The position numbers were made by a program, and so were the translations under genes. The notes beneath the pieces were generated by a model. It was not told where the DNA came from. It searched no databases and saw only the letters and a list, made by a program, of their open reading frames with translations. DNA of 64,000 bases from Maribacter sp. HTCC2170. GTDB lineage: Bacteria; Bacteroidota; Bacteroidia; Flavobacteriales; Flavobacteriaceae. The stretch covers positions 1,795,501-1,859,500 of the forward strand of contig NC_014472.1 of assembly GCF_000153165.2 (NCBI RefSeq), given 5' to 3'. This document shows, piece after piece, positions 42,180-50,590 of the stretch (positions are counted from its first letter, which is position 1; each line of letters starts with the position of its first letter).

Positions 42180-43172
42180 ATGCTAAAAAATAATATCATG
42201 GAGAAAGTCAAGAATAGAATGGAAATGGCCAATAAGGCACATGAAGAGATTCCTGGGAATCCGTCAACAGCTACAAGTAGTAAGCAAAAGTTGAATGATA
42301 GATCTAATGGGAAACCATTAAAGGTATTGAGCGAGGATGATTGGGATTTTTGGATTAAGAACGGATATATTGTCATCAAAAATGCCGTTCCAAAAGAGCA
42401 GGCAGCGACAACGGCCAACTTTTTATGGGAATTTGAGGAAAAAGAACCTGGCAACCCTGATTCTTGGTATGCACCACCGCGGGCAGAAATGAAAATGAAA
42501 GAGCTTACGGGTACCGGAATGGTTGAGGTTTATAACAATCAACATCTATGGAACAATAGGCAAATGCAGCGGGTCTATGATGCGTTCTCAGATGTTTGGG
42601 GCACGGAAAAACTTTGGGTCACGATTGATCGCGCCAATTTGAATTTCCCCAATAGACCGGGAAATGAACAAAAAGGATTTATTCATTGGGATTATGATCC
42701 TGAGACCAAACCACAAAATGTTCAAGGTGTTTTAGCATTGGCTGATCAGACCGATGAAAATATGGGCGGATTTCAATGTATTCCGTGGTTGTATCGAAAT
42801 TATGATTCTTGGAAATTAACACAGCCTGAAGATCGTGATCGTTTTCAACCGAATATTTCAGGCCTGGAAGATAAAATTGTAAAAGTAAAGCTGGAAGCTG
42901 GGGATTTAATGATTTTTAATAGTTGTGAACCTCACGGAATACGACCCAATAAATCAAAAGATAAAGTGCGAATTGCCCAATATATATCTATGATGCCGGC
43001 AGAAGAAGACAACGAGGCCTTAAAGCAATGGCGAGTTAATTCATGGAAGAATAGGATCGCACCAGAAGGGTATGCTTTTCCGGGTGACCCAAGAAATTGG
43101 GAACAAGAGAAATACGATGTTGCCAAATTATCCCCTTTAGGAGAAAAATTGTTGGGCCTTAAACCGTGGTAA
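42180..43172 (+). CDS. Phytanoyl-CoA dioxygenase (PhyH) family oxygenase
   Basis: 330 residues from ATG 42180; an ATG six codons later (42198) is a fair alternative. Iron/2-oxoglutarate dioxygenase: the His-x-Asp of the facial triad is H169-W-D171 in F-I-H-W-D-Y-D, and the distal His lies in P-H-G-I-R-P, where the Arg would bind 2-oxoglutarate. D-Q-T-D-E-N-M-G-G-F-Q-C-I-P is typical of the family. The substrate is unknown (phytanoyl-type, or a small hydroxylated metabolite). Likely controlled by the divergent AraC regulator. Confidence 0.9.
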   Translation: MLKNNIMEKVKNRMEMANKAHEEIPGNPSTATSSKQKLNDRSNGKPLKVLSEDDWDFWIKNGYIVIKNAVPKEQAATTANFLWEFEEKEPGNPDSWYAPPRAEMKMKELTGTGMVEVYNNQHLWNNRQMQRVYDAFSDVWGTEKLWVTIDRANLNFPNRPGNEQKGFIHWDYDPETKPQNVQGVLALADQTDENMGGFQCIPWLYRNYDSWKLTQPEDRDRFQPNISGLEDKIVKVKLEAGDLMIFNSCEPHGIRPNKSKDKVRIAQYISMMPAEEDNEALKQWRVNSWKNRIAPEGYAFPGDPRNWEQEKYDVAKLSPLGEKLLGLKPW

Positions 43173-43226
43173 GTTGCCAAATCCCTAATAATTAGTGGTT
43201 TTACGGTCATACCAAAATTTTAATGC

Positions 43227-43234
43227 TATTTTTG
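43227..43234 (+). promoter_or_regulatory. -7 element (TATTTTTG) for the SulP transporter
   Basis: Full TAnnTTTG match 20 bases before the ATG at 43254. No convincing -33 element. Confidence 0.45.
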
Positions 43235-43253
43235 CGCCCTTAAAATCCTGGGC

Positions 43254-44831
43254 ATGAAGAAGTATTTGAATATTTTCGATTTTAAACAGAAGGTTGACTA
43301 TAAGACTGAGATTCTATCAGGGCTTACAGTGGCTTTGGCGTTGGTGCCAGAAGCAATTGCATTTGCTTTGATACCTGGGTTTTCACCTTTGACAGGATTG
43401 TATGCCGCTTTTGTTTTGGCATTGATCACCTCCATATTTGGCGGTAGACCAGGAATGATCTCTGGTGCTACAGGTGCAGTTGCCGTTATTTTTGTGGGAT
43501 TGATTCTTGAACTCAAAAACACTTTCCCAGGTATAGAACCCGAAACTATTTTACATTATGTATTTGCAACCGTAATCGTTGCCGGCCTCCTTCAAATGGC
43601 TGCTGGTTTTCTTCGATTGGGGAAATTTATACGCTTGGTACCACATCCTGTAATGTTCGGTTTTGTAAACGGATTGGCCATCATAATTTTTATGGCACAG
43701 TTCCCTAATTTCTATCAAAAAGGAACAGATGAATTGTTGACTGGCGCTTCATTTTATACCATGTTGGGACTTACCCTTTTAACCATGTTGATCATATGGG
43801 GTTTTCCAAAATTGACAAAGGCGATTCCGTCTTCATTATTGGCGATTGTGGTTGTTTCAGCAATTGTTATTGGTTTTGGAGTAGATACACTGACAGTGGC
43901 AGATACGATGAAAGAGGGGCAGACTATTCAAGGTGGTTTTCCACCGCTTTCAATACCTGAAATACCTTTTACTTGGCAGTCCTTAAAAATAATTTTTCCG
44001 TTCTCAGTGATTGTTGCAGTAGTGGGATTAACTGAAAGTTTATTGACCTTGAATATCATTGACGAAATTACTGATACCCGTGGTAGGGGCAACAAAGAAT
44101 GTGTGGCACAGGGTACAGCGAACATCCTTTCAGGATTCTTATCTGGAATGGGAGGTTGTGCAATGATCGGTCAAAGTTTGATCAATACTTCTTCAGGTGC
44201 TCGTGCAAGATTATCTGGAATAACTGCGGCTGTTATGCTTTTGGTGTTCATCATGTTCGGGTCAAGTTTAATTGAGCGTTTGCCAATGGCCGCTTTGGTA
44301 GGGTTGATGTTTATGGTAGCGATTGGCACTTTTGAATGGGCGAGTTTTAAAACGTTTAGAAAAATGCCTAATTCAGACGTAATCGTAATGGTATTGGTAA
44401 CCTTGATCACGGCTATTACTCATAACCTGGCTATTGCTGTATTGTTTGGAGTTATTATCTCTGCTTTGGCGTATTCATGGGAAAATGCAAAACGTATTCG
44501 AGCAAGAAAATATATTGATGATGACGGAGTTAAGCATTACGAGATATTTGGCCCTTTGTTCTTTGGATCAACAACCTTGTTCACTGAAAAGTTCGATATA
44601 CAAAATGACCCAGAGGAAGTGATTATTGATTTTCAGGAAAGTCGTGTTGCCGATATGTCCGGGATTGAAGCCTTGAACAAACTTACCGAGCGTTATGCCA
44701 AAGCTGGCAAGAAAGTACATCTAAAGCATTTAAGTAAAGATTGTATTCGTCTTTTATCAAACGCCAATGATATCATTGATGTAAATGTATTGGAAGATCC
44801 AACCTACAAAGTTGTGGTAGATAAGTTTTAA
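43254..44831 (+). CDS. SulP-family anion transporter with STAS domain
   Basis: 525 residues, ten to twelve membrane helices over about 20-420, with the SulP hallmarks V-A-L-A-L-V-P-E-A-I-A-F-A, P-x-x-G-L-Y-A-A-F, G-x-x-G-A-V-A-V-I-F and the G-x-G-N-K-E-C-V-A-Q-G element in the late part. A short cytoplasmic STAS domain closes the protein (about 430-525). Substrates in the family are sulfate, bicarbonate or other inorganic anions; nothing nearby identifies the one used. Its stop is directly adjacent to the stop of the convergent chromate-type transporter. Confidence 0.92.
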   Translation: MKKYLNIFDFKQKVDYKTEILSGLTVALALVPEAIAFALIPGFSPLTGLYAAFVLALITSIFGGRPGMISGATGAVAVIFVGLILELKNTFPGIEPETILHYVFATVIVAGLLQMAAGFLRLGKFIRLVPHPVMFGFVNGLAIIIFMAQFPNFYQKGTDELLTGASFYTMLGLTLLTMLIIWGFPKLTKAIPSSLLAIVVVSAIVIGFGVDTLTVADTMKEGQTIQGGFPPLSIPEIPFTWQSLKIIFPFSVIVAVVGLTESLLTLNIIDEITDTRGRGNKECVAQGTANILSGFLSGMGGCAMIGQSLINTSSGARARLSGITAAVMLLVFIMFGSSLIERLPMAALVGLMFMVAIGTFEWASFKTFRKMPNSDVIVMVLVTLITAITHNLAIAVLFGVIISALAYSWENAKRIRARKYIDDDGVKHYEIFGPLFFGSTTLFTEKFDIQNDPEEVIIDFQESRVADMSGIEALNKLTERYAKAGKKVHLKHLSKDCIRLLSNANDIIDVNVLEDPTYKVVVDKF

Positions 44832-45953
44832 TCAAACTAAACTTAATACATACCCTAGGAGCACCCCTCCTAAAACAATAAAGGCACTATTCAGTTTTTT
44901 AAAATAGAAGACAGTAAGTAAACTGGCAATTGCAATGGTGATGGTGCGCCAATCGGTCAAAGTGTCCATTCCCATTTGTACACAAACGGCAAGGATCAAT
45001 GCAACAGCAGCAACGTTTACAGCATCCAATAATGCACCAATAAGCGGTGACTTACGCATTTTGGGAATCAACGGATTCAATATCAACACAAACAAAAACG
45101 AAGGAAGAAATATACCCAAAGTAGCTGCCAAAGCACCAGCGGCACCATTCATTTGCCATCCTATAAAAGTAGCGGTAGACAACACAGGTCCGGGAGTCAT
45201 TTGGCCCACTGCAACAGCATCTATCAAAGCTTGCCGGGTGAGCCAACCGTTGGCGACCAATTCTGAATCTAGAAAGGCAAAAAGCACATAACCGCTTCCG
45301 TACAGAATGGCACCTACTTTTAAAAAAGTCAAGAATATTTTAAGTGAACCTAATTGCAATGGGTCACTGAGTTGTAAAAGTAAAAGAGGCAAGAAACTGT
45401 TAAGCGTGTTACTGTTTTTTTTAATGAAATAGAGGAGCAAACCTAAAAGGCCACATCCAAAGAGAGCAATAATCTCATTAACTCCCAAAAGACAGGCGGC
45501 CAAAGTAATAATTCCCAAAATGATTAGTTCATTGCTTTTGATGGCTTTTTTACCCAACCGATAAGAGGCCATTAGAATAATGGAAATCACTGCCGGTTTA
45601 ATACCATAAATAAATGGCTCTACTTCGGGTAATTGACTGTATGTTTGATACAACCATGCAAAGATTGCCGTAATTACTACAGCGGGAAATATAAAACAGA
45701 ACCCTGCGATAAAAAGCCCTTTCCAACCACCTCGTTCATAACCGCAATGCATGGTCATTTCGGTCGAGTTGGGTCCTGGAATTAGGTTGGTGGCACCAAT
45801 TAAATCCAAAAAATGGGCTTGGGTCATCCATTTTCTTTTAGTGACCACTTCGTCCTCCATCATGGCCACATGGGCTGCAGGCCCACCAAAAGAAATACAG
45901 CCCAACTTAAAGAAGAGTTTGGCGATTTCTGTTAGATTGTTTTTGCTGGGCAT
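44832..45953 (-). CDS. Chromate-transporter (ChrA/CHR) family protein, two-domain
   Basis: 373 residues from the ATG at 45951-45953. Two CHR repeats (about 1-175 and 195-373). The first has the motif F-F-K-L-G-C-I-S-F-G-G-P-A-A-H-V-A-M-M-E and G-A-T-N-L-I-P-G-P-N-S-T-E; the second has F-L-K-V-G-A-I-L-Y-G-S-G-Y-V-L-F-A-F-L and A-V-G-Q-M-T-P-G-P-V-L-S-T-A. Known members export chromate in exchange for sulfate, but many have no such role. Stop-to-stop with the SulP gene. Confidence 0.93.
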   Translation of the reverse strand: MPSKNNLTEIAKLFFKLGCISFGGPAAHVAMMEDEVVTKRKWMTQAHFLDLIGATNLIPGPNSTEMTMHCGYERGGWKGLFIAGFCFIFPAVVITAIFAWLYQTYSQLPEVEPFIYGIKPAVISIILMASYRLGKKAIKSNELIILGIITLAACLLGVNEIIALFGCGLLGLLLYFIKKNSNTLNSFLPLLLLQLSDPLQLGSLKIFLTFLKVGAILYGSGYVLFAFLDSELVANGWLTRQALIDAVAVGQMTPGPVLSTATFIGWQMNGAAGALAATLGIFLPSFLFVLILNPLIPKMRKSPLIGALLDAVNVAAVALILAVCVQMGMDTLTDWRTITIAIASLLTVFYFKKLNSAFIVLGGVLLGYVLSLV

Positions 45954-45980
45954 TTTAATCAAACGGGTTAGAATATAAAA

Positions 45981-46018
45981 AATGCTGTTACCTGTATCTT
46001 TATATAGGTAACAGCATT
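45981..46018 (-). terminator. Intrinsic terminator after the cytochrome c gene
   Basis: Perfect 13-base arms AATGCTGTTACCT / AGGTAACAGCATT, loop of 12. On the minus strand a TTTTTT tract follows. It lies 23 bases past the cytochrome stop and directly before the chromate-transporter start. Confidence 0.9.
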
Positions 46019-46040
46019 AAATCTGATATTGTTTTAAAAC

Positions 46041-46520
46041 CTAAAACGTACGTAGATACTCTGCAACAGCTCTAGCTTCTTCTTCGCTCAAATTTTGGTT
46101 GAGCATAATGGCATTATTGTATTCTTTCAATAAAGCCTTTGCAATAGGATCTTCCTTGATCATTCGGTCTGGATTTAAAATCATGTTCATGACCCACTCC
46201 GGACTCCTACGGTCGTAAACACCTTTTAATGCAGGGCCAATTAAACGTTGTTCGGCAGTATGGCAAGCAACACAGATACCACTATAGGTTTCTTCACCTT
46301 TGGCAGCCAGTTCAGCATCAATTTCAGCACCAAATTCTACCGAAGTTATTGGGCCAACACCTTTATTGTCCATATCAACAGGGACTTCATTTGAAGTAGT
46401 TTCGACTTTCACCTCTTTTTTTGCACGGTTCATTTCAAAACCCTCTTTCTTTTCTTCCTTTTTTTCACCACAGCTCATTAGTAATCCTCCAATGGCCAAA
46501 ACGGCTAATACTTTTTTCAT
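46041..46520 (-). CDS. Lipoprotein mono-heme cytochrome c
   Basis: 159 residues. Lipoprotein signal ending L-M-S-C, then a Lys/Glu-rich linker (about 18-45). The heme attachment motif C83-V-A-C86-H87 lies in I-C-V-A-C-H-T-A-E; the sixth-ligand Met candidate is in N-A-I-M-L-N, about 50 residues later, as in class I cytochromes c. Anchored in the envelope, it would shuttle electrons. The hydrolase gene upstream on the same strand leaves a 46-base gap, so co-transcription is possible. Confidence 0.93.
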   Translation of the reverse strand: MKKVLAVLAIGGLLMSCGEKKEEKKEGFEMNRAKKEVKVETTSNEVPVDMDNKGVGPITSVEFGAEIDAELAAKGEETYSGICVACHTAEQRLIGPALKGVYDRRSPEWVMNMILNPDRMIKEDPIAKALLKEYNNAIMLNQNLSEEEARAVAEYLRTF

Positions 46521-46565
46521 GTCTTTGTTTTTTGAAGCCCCTAAGATAATAATTAGGAGTATTGG

Positions 46566-47525
46566 TTACACTTCATTAAAGAACTTTATCACTCTTTTCT
46601 CGGTGTACGTTATATTTTGCTTCTCATAGAAACCTACATGCCCACCTGATTTGGGTACTTCTAGATAGAGCGATTTATTCATTTCCGCCTCTTTAAAAGG
46701 ATAACATGCATCGCCTAGGAACGAATCATTTAAGGCATTGATGATCAAAGTAGGAGTCTTTATGTTCGGTAAAAATTGGAGTGAGCTGCATTTTTCGTAA
46801 TAATCCATCGCATCTTTAAAACCATGGGCCCTACTGGTATAGATATCATCAAAATCTTTCAATGTTCTTACATTGGTAATATCAACATCGGATATTTTAG
46901 AAGGAAACAACTTTTGCTTACCCCTCATTTTTGCTTTCAGATGATCTTTAAAGCGTTGGGAATACAGGAAATTCTTGGGTTTTAATAATTGGATAAGTGA
47001 ACTGTGTAAACTACAAGGAACGGAGACCGCTACAACGCCTTTAATTTCTTTGGGATGGGTATTACGCTCACCAAGGTATTTTAAGACCATATTGCCTCCC
47101 AGACTAAAGCCTTTTATGTATACCTGAGTGTATTTGTCCAGACTTAAGATGTGTTGAACCACAGCTTCTAAATCTTCGGTAGCTCCTGAATGGTATGAAC
47201 GATATAATTTGTTCATTTCACCACTGCAGGTTCTAAAATTCACGGCACAAACATCCATTCCGTTAAGATTACATTGTTTGGCACTTCCTGTGATGTAAGG
47301 TCTCTGGCCGTTTCCTTCCAAGCCATGTAAGAGGATGGTTAATTTATTCGTTGGTTTTTGGGAATGGCTCCAATCCAAATCAAGAAAATCACCATCTGCC
47401 AAGTTGATGCGTTCTCGTTCTTGGACTACGCCATCAACCTTTCGTACCAAGCCAGAATACATGGTAGAAAAATGCCCATTTTTAAATAGAAAGGATGGAT
47501 TGTAATTAGACGGGACTATTGGCAT
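46566..47525 (-). CDS. Alpha/beta hydrolase of the YheT/EstB type
   Basis: 319 residues. Starts M-P-I-V-P-S-N-Y-N-P-S-F-L-F-K-N-G-H-F-S-T-M-Y, typical of the YheT (COG0429) family. Oxyanion region L-L-H-G-L-E-G-N-G, nucleophile in G-F-S-L-G-G-N-M-V-L-K-Y-L-G (about 138-142), an Asp in I-N-A-L-N-D-S-F and the catalytic His in G-G-H-V-G-F. Substrate not known; relatives are esterases. The start overlaps the bestrophin stop by one base, indicating coupling. Confidence 0.92.
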   Translation of the reverse strand: MPIVPSNYNPSFLFKNGHFSTMYSGLVRKVDGVVQERERINLADGDFLDLDWSHSQKPTNKLTILLHGLEGNGQRPYITGSAKQCNLNGMDVCAVNFRTCSGEMNKLYRSYHSGATEDLEAVVQHILSLDKYTQVYIKGFSLGGNMVLKYLGERNTHPKEIKGVVAVSVPCSLHSSLIQLLKPKNFLYSQRFKDHLKAKMRGKQKLFPSKISDVDITNVRTLKDFDDIYTSRAHGFKDAMDYYEKCSSLQFLPNIKTPTLIINALNDSFLGDACYPFKEAEMNKSLYLEVPKSGGHVGFYEKQNITYTEKRVIKFFNEV

Positions 47526-48529
47526 TAGTAGAGCACATTATCTTTGGGTTGTACTTTCTCCGGCAGATTGTCTTCATTCAGCATATCTTTCAGATCAATT
47601 TCTATCGTGCGACAAAGAGCGGTCATAGGCACATCGTTCATACGACCCTCAAAAGGATCTTCACTGTTACTGCCCACTTTTTCCATAGTTATGAAAATCC
47701 ATGAAATAAGCACAGAAAAAGGAATCATAAGTGTTAAGAACAATTCTTGATGAATGAATTCACGTAATTCATTGAACTCGGACTCAAAAACGGAAAGAAG
47801 ACCAAACGGAAGAAGGAGAACAAATATCCAAGTAAAAATTGTACTTACATATGAATATTGTCTGGGGAATGGAGTGTTTTTAATTCGCTCACACCGTCCC
47901 TGTAAATTATACATTTCTTCAAGATTGCTATGGAATATCTGTTTATCAAATTCGGTTATACTGCCATCCTTCAATAGTTGTTTTATATGTAATCCTTGGT
48001 TTTTTATCAAATGAGTAGCTACATTTTTTCGGTTCTCAAGGTCGGCATCCTCTTCAGAGCTTATAAAATTGTCGAGCCCCGCGCATACTGGATTTCTTTC
48101 CCCATGACGGTCAAATATTCTTCTCATGGTACTATTCTCCCGCATAGAAAAACTACTGGGTTGACGAAGCTGAACCCGTAAGGCATTGATCCATGCCAAG
48201 TGCCTATAAATCATTGTTTTTTTAGATTCTTCATCATCTTCAACAAGAGAAATTACATTGTTCGCCCATGTTCTGGAATAGTTTACAATGCCTCCCCATA
48301 TTTTTCTACCCTCCCAGAAACGATCATAACTTTGGGAGTTTTTAAAACCTACATAGAATGAAACGGCAATACCGATTACGGTCAGAGGTTCAAACGGAAT
48401 GTCAAGGAATTTCCAATCAAAAAAATAATAGAGAATGAAAATAATGGCCGCCCAAAGGGTAAAAAAAATGAGGTTCTTCCAACCATACCTTAATATGATG
48501 TTCCAACTGATGTTTCTTTTTATATACAT
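47525..48529 (-). CDS. Bestrophin-family (UPF0187) ion-channel protein
   Basis: 334 residues. Membrane helices near the N-terminus (about 20-45, 53-70) and centre (about 230-285). Hallmarks: the family sequence V-G-F-K-N-S-Q-S-Y-D-R-F-W-E-G-R-K-I-W-G with the start of the cytosolic part, and R-Q-P-S-S-F. Bacterial bestrophin homologs form pentameric cation or anion channels. The cellular role is unknown. It is followed without gap by the YheT-like hydrolase. Confidence 0.93.
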   Translation of the reverse strand: MYIKRNISWNIILRYGWKNLIFFTLWAAIIFILYYFFDWKFLDIPFEPLTVIGIAVSFYVGFKNSQSYDRFWEGRKIWGGIVNYSRTWANNVISLVEDDEESKKTMIYRHLAWINALRVQLRQPSSFSMRENSTMRRIFDRHGERNPVCAGLDNFISSEEDADLENRKNVATHLIKNQGLHIKQLLKDGSITEFDKQIFHSNLEEMYNLQGRCERIKNTPFPRQYSYVSTIFTWIFVLLLPFGLLSVFESEFNELREFIHQELFLTLMIPFSVLISWIFITMEKVGSNSEDPFEGRMNDVPMTALCRTIEIDLKDMLNEDNLPEKVQPKDNVLY

Positions 48530-48550
48530 AAACTAGGATGAAATTAACTT

Positions 48551-49525
48551 CTACTTAGGAAAGGTATCGAGTACTTTTATTTGTTTTTCAATTGCTGATT
48601 TGAATTCCGTTTTTAGATTATCCACCAATTCCGAAACCGGCACTACATTTTCGATTGTTGCCACACCTTGACCAGCAGACCAAATGGTTTTCCAAGCTCT
48701 GGCTTCAGTATCCATTTCTTTTCCAAAATCGATTTTGGTGTCTTTTTTCAAATCTTCCTCTGTAATCCCCGCGGCTTTTAAACTAGCTCCAAGGAAGTTG
48801 GCATGAACCCCTGAAATAGAAGCAGTATAAACAACATCGCTAGCACCAGATTCAATGATCATCTTTTTATAATCATCGTTGGCCTTACTCTCCTCAACAT
48901 TGATGAAGCGTGTGCCCATATAGGCCATATCTGCACCCATTTGTAAGGCAGAGGCAATATCGCGCCCATTGCTTATACAACCTGAAAGAATGATGGTCTT
49001 GTCAAAGAATTTTTTAATCTCGGCAACTAAGGTCATTGGGTTAATGGTACCTGCATGACCACCCGCTCCTGCAGAAACGAGAATGAGTCCGTCTACTCCA
49101 GCTCCGGCCGCTTTTTTAGCATGCCGTTTCTTGATCACATCGTGAAAAACGAGTCCGCCATAACTATGAATGGCATCTACAACTTCTGTAACCGCACCGA
49201 GCGATGTAATAATCAAAGGCACTTTATGTTTTACACAAAGCTTAATATCGGCCTGCAATCGTGGATTTGTTTGATGCACAATGAGGTTCACCCCAAAAGG
49301 AGCGGCCTTTTTACCTGTTTCTTTTTCAAAATCGGCCAAGGCTGTTTTAATCTCAATCAACCATTCTTCAAAACCTTCACTAGAACGTTGGTTCAGCGCA
49401 GGAAAGGTGCCAACGATACCGTTTTTACAACATTCAATCACCAATTTAGGTCCCGAGATAAGAAACATAGGGGCGGCTATAGCTGGCAAAGAAAGGTCAT
49501 TGATGAAGGGTGCTTTGGTGCTCAT
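48551..49525 (-). CDS. Nitronate monooxygenase
   Basis: 324 residues, FMN-dependent TIM barrel. It starts with L-S-L-P-A-I-A-A-P-M-F-L-I-S-G, includes the Q-A-D and G-V-D-G-L-I-L-V-S-A-G-A-G-G-H-A-G elements of the family (phosphate-binding at about 150-165), and G-C-I-S-N-G-R-D-I-A-S-A-L-Q-M-G-A-D-M-A-Y-M-G-T-R-F. It oxidises propionate-3-nitronate and related nitronates, protecting against these respiratory poisons. Divergent from the thioesterase gene. Confidence 0.92.
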   Translation of the reverse strand: MSTKAPFINDLSLPAIAAPMFLISGPKLVIECCKNGIVGTFPALNQRSSEGFEEWLIEIKTALADFEKETGKKAAPFGVNLIVHQTNPRLQADIKLCVKHKVPLIITSLGAVTEVVDAIHSYGGLVFHDVIKKRHAKKAAGAGVDGLILVSAGAGGHAGTINPMTLVAEIKKFFDKTIILSGCISNGRDIASALQMGADMAYMGTRFINVEESKANDDYKKMIIESGASDVVYTASISGVHANFLGASLKAAGITEEDLKKDTKIDFGKEMDTEARAWKTIWSAGQGVATIENVVPVSELVDNLKTEFKSAIEKQIKVLDTFPK

Positions 49526-49602
49526 ATTCTGTTGTTTATTGTTTTAAATGTAGCGATTATTTCTTTTTTCGTGAGCATATCACTGGTTTTCCAAAACTAT
49601 GG

Positions 49603-49610
49603 TATTTTTG
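49603..49610 (+). promoter_or_regulatory. -7 element (TATTTTTG) for the thioesterase gene
   Basis: Full TAnnTTTG match 39 bases before the ATG at 49649. No TTG at the ideal distance. Confidence 0.4.
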
Positions 49611-49648
49611 CGATTCTTATGCATGCATAATAAATTAATTCAAACAGG

Positions 49649-50122
49649 ATGTTTCAAAAAGAGTTCGAAGTTCGTTGGAGTGATGTTGATGCTAACCGAC
49701 ATTTGGCCAATTCGGCATATATAAATTTTATGAGCCACACGCGCATGGCCTATTTAATGCAATTGGGCTTTGACCATAAGGTCATGGCGGTAAACAAAAT
49801 AGGACCAGTGGTCTTCTATGAGCATATGTATTATTTCAAGGAAGTGTTTCCTGGCAAGCCGGTCAAGGTTTCTTTGGAAGTCGCTGGTTTGAGCGAAGAT
49901 GGCTGTTTCTTTGAATTTCACCATAATTTTTATGACAGTAAGGGTAGAAATGTGGCCCATTGCGAAATGATGGGTGCTTGGATGAGTCTCGAGACCAGAC
50001 AGCTCACACCCCTATCCGGTGAATTATTGGGGCGTTTTTCCAGTGAGAATAAGACGGAGGACTTTCGTGTTTTGACCAAAGAGGACACGCGTAAATTCGC
50101 GAAGCGACCTAAGGATTTGTAG
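49649..50122 (+). CDS. Acyl-CoA thioesterase (4HBT/YbgC-like hotdog)
   Basis: 157 residues, single hotdog domain. The signature V-R-W-S-D-V-D-A-N-R-H-L-A-N-S-A-Y-I-N-F contains the catalytic Asp (Asp14, of D-x-D-x-x-x-H-x-x-N) of 4-hydroxybenzoyl-CoA thioesterase-like enzymes. It hydrolyses acyl-CoA thioesters in the cytosol; chain length is unknown. Its 3' side borders the repeat-bounded GIY-YIG unit. Confidence 0.9.
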   Translation: MFQKEFEVRWSDVDANRHLANSAYINFMSHTRMAYLMQLGFDHKVMAVNKIGPVVFYEHMYYFKEVFPGKPVKVSLEVAGLSEDGCFFEFHHNFYDSKGRNVAHCEMMGAWMSLETRQLTPLSGELLGRFSSENKTEDFRVLTKEDTRKFAKRPKDL

Positions 50123-50142
50123 ATATGTTCTTTAATTAATAA

Positions 50143-50555
50143 TTGTCATTCCGAGGTACGAGGAATCTTTCGTAATTTTTAAGGATGAATACAGAGGGAT
50201 ATCATGTTTACCATGTTTATATAATCACCAATTCAACAAAATCTGTTTTGTATACGGGAGTAACCAATTATTTGGCAAAAAGACTTCAGCAACACAATGA
50301 GAATATTACATTGAAAAGAACATCTTTTGCTTCAAAGTATAAATGTAGACATCTGCTCTACTATGAAAAATTCACATGGATTCAAGAGGCAATTGCAAGG
50401 GAGAAAGAAATAAAAGGGTGGCGAAGACAAAAGAAAATGGATTTAATAAAAACGATAAATCCAGATTTGAACTTTTTGGAGTATTTATTTCCTTTCCAAC
50501 ATCAATAGTGCAGTATTCAATCATTTGCTAGATTCCTCGTGCCTCGGAATGACAA
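50143..50555. mobile_element. Possible mobile unit: GIY-YIG gene between 26-base inverted repeats
   Basis: TTGTCATTCCGAGGTACGAG plus six more bases (50143-50168) and its inverse complement (50530-50555) agree at 25 of 26 positions. They enclose a single small endonuclease gene in 413 bases. Each repeat is itself a weak palindrome (ATTCC...GGAAT). No direct target-site duplication was recognised. No transposase is present. Confidence 0.6.
50185..50508 (+). CDS. Small GIY-YIG endonuclease-domain protein (UPF0213-like)
   Basis: 107 residues. GIY-YIG core: V-Y-H-V-Y-I-I-T-N at 8-16 and L-Y-T-G-V-T-N at 22-28, with the catalytic Arg33 in L-A-K-R-L-Q-Q-H and the conserved Glu region (about 61-75) ending in A-R-E-K-E-I-K-G-W-R-R. 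UPF0213 proteins are short, lack an obvious DNA-recognition domain and are of uncertain role. It is the only gene inside the inverted-repeat unit, suggesting that it acts on the repeats. Upstream only 16 bases separate the left repeat from the ATG. Confidence 0.88.
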   Translation: MNTEGYHVYHVYIITNSTKSVLYTGVTNYLAKRLQQHNENITLKRTSFASKYKCRHLLYYEKFTWIQEAIAREKEIKGWRRQKKMDLIKTINPDLNFLEYLFPFQHQ

Positions 50556-50590
50556 AACCAAGTTTTTAGATTATATTAAACCTTGGTTTT
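50554..50590 (-). terminator. Hairpin at the end of the EamA gene
   Basis: Nine-base arms AAAACCAAG / CTTGGTTTT; the right arm lies in the last codons of the EamA gene and the left arm touches the right inverted repeat. A long T tract is lacking, so confidence is moderate. Confidence 0.45.

Noticed and set aside
45954-45962. TTG start three codons upstream of the chromate-type transporter
   Set aside because: The ATG at 45953 is a better start, with no added homology upstream.
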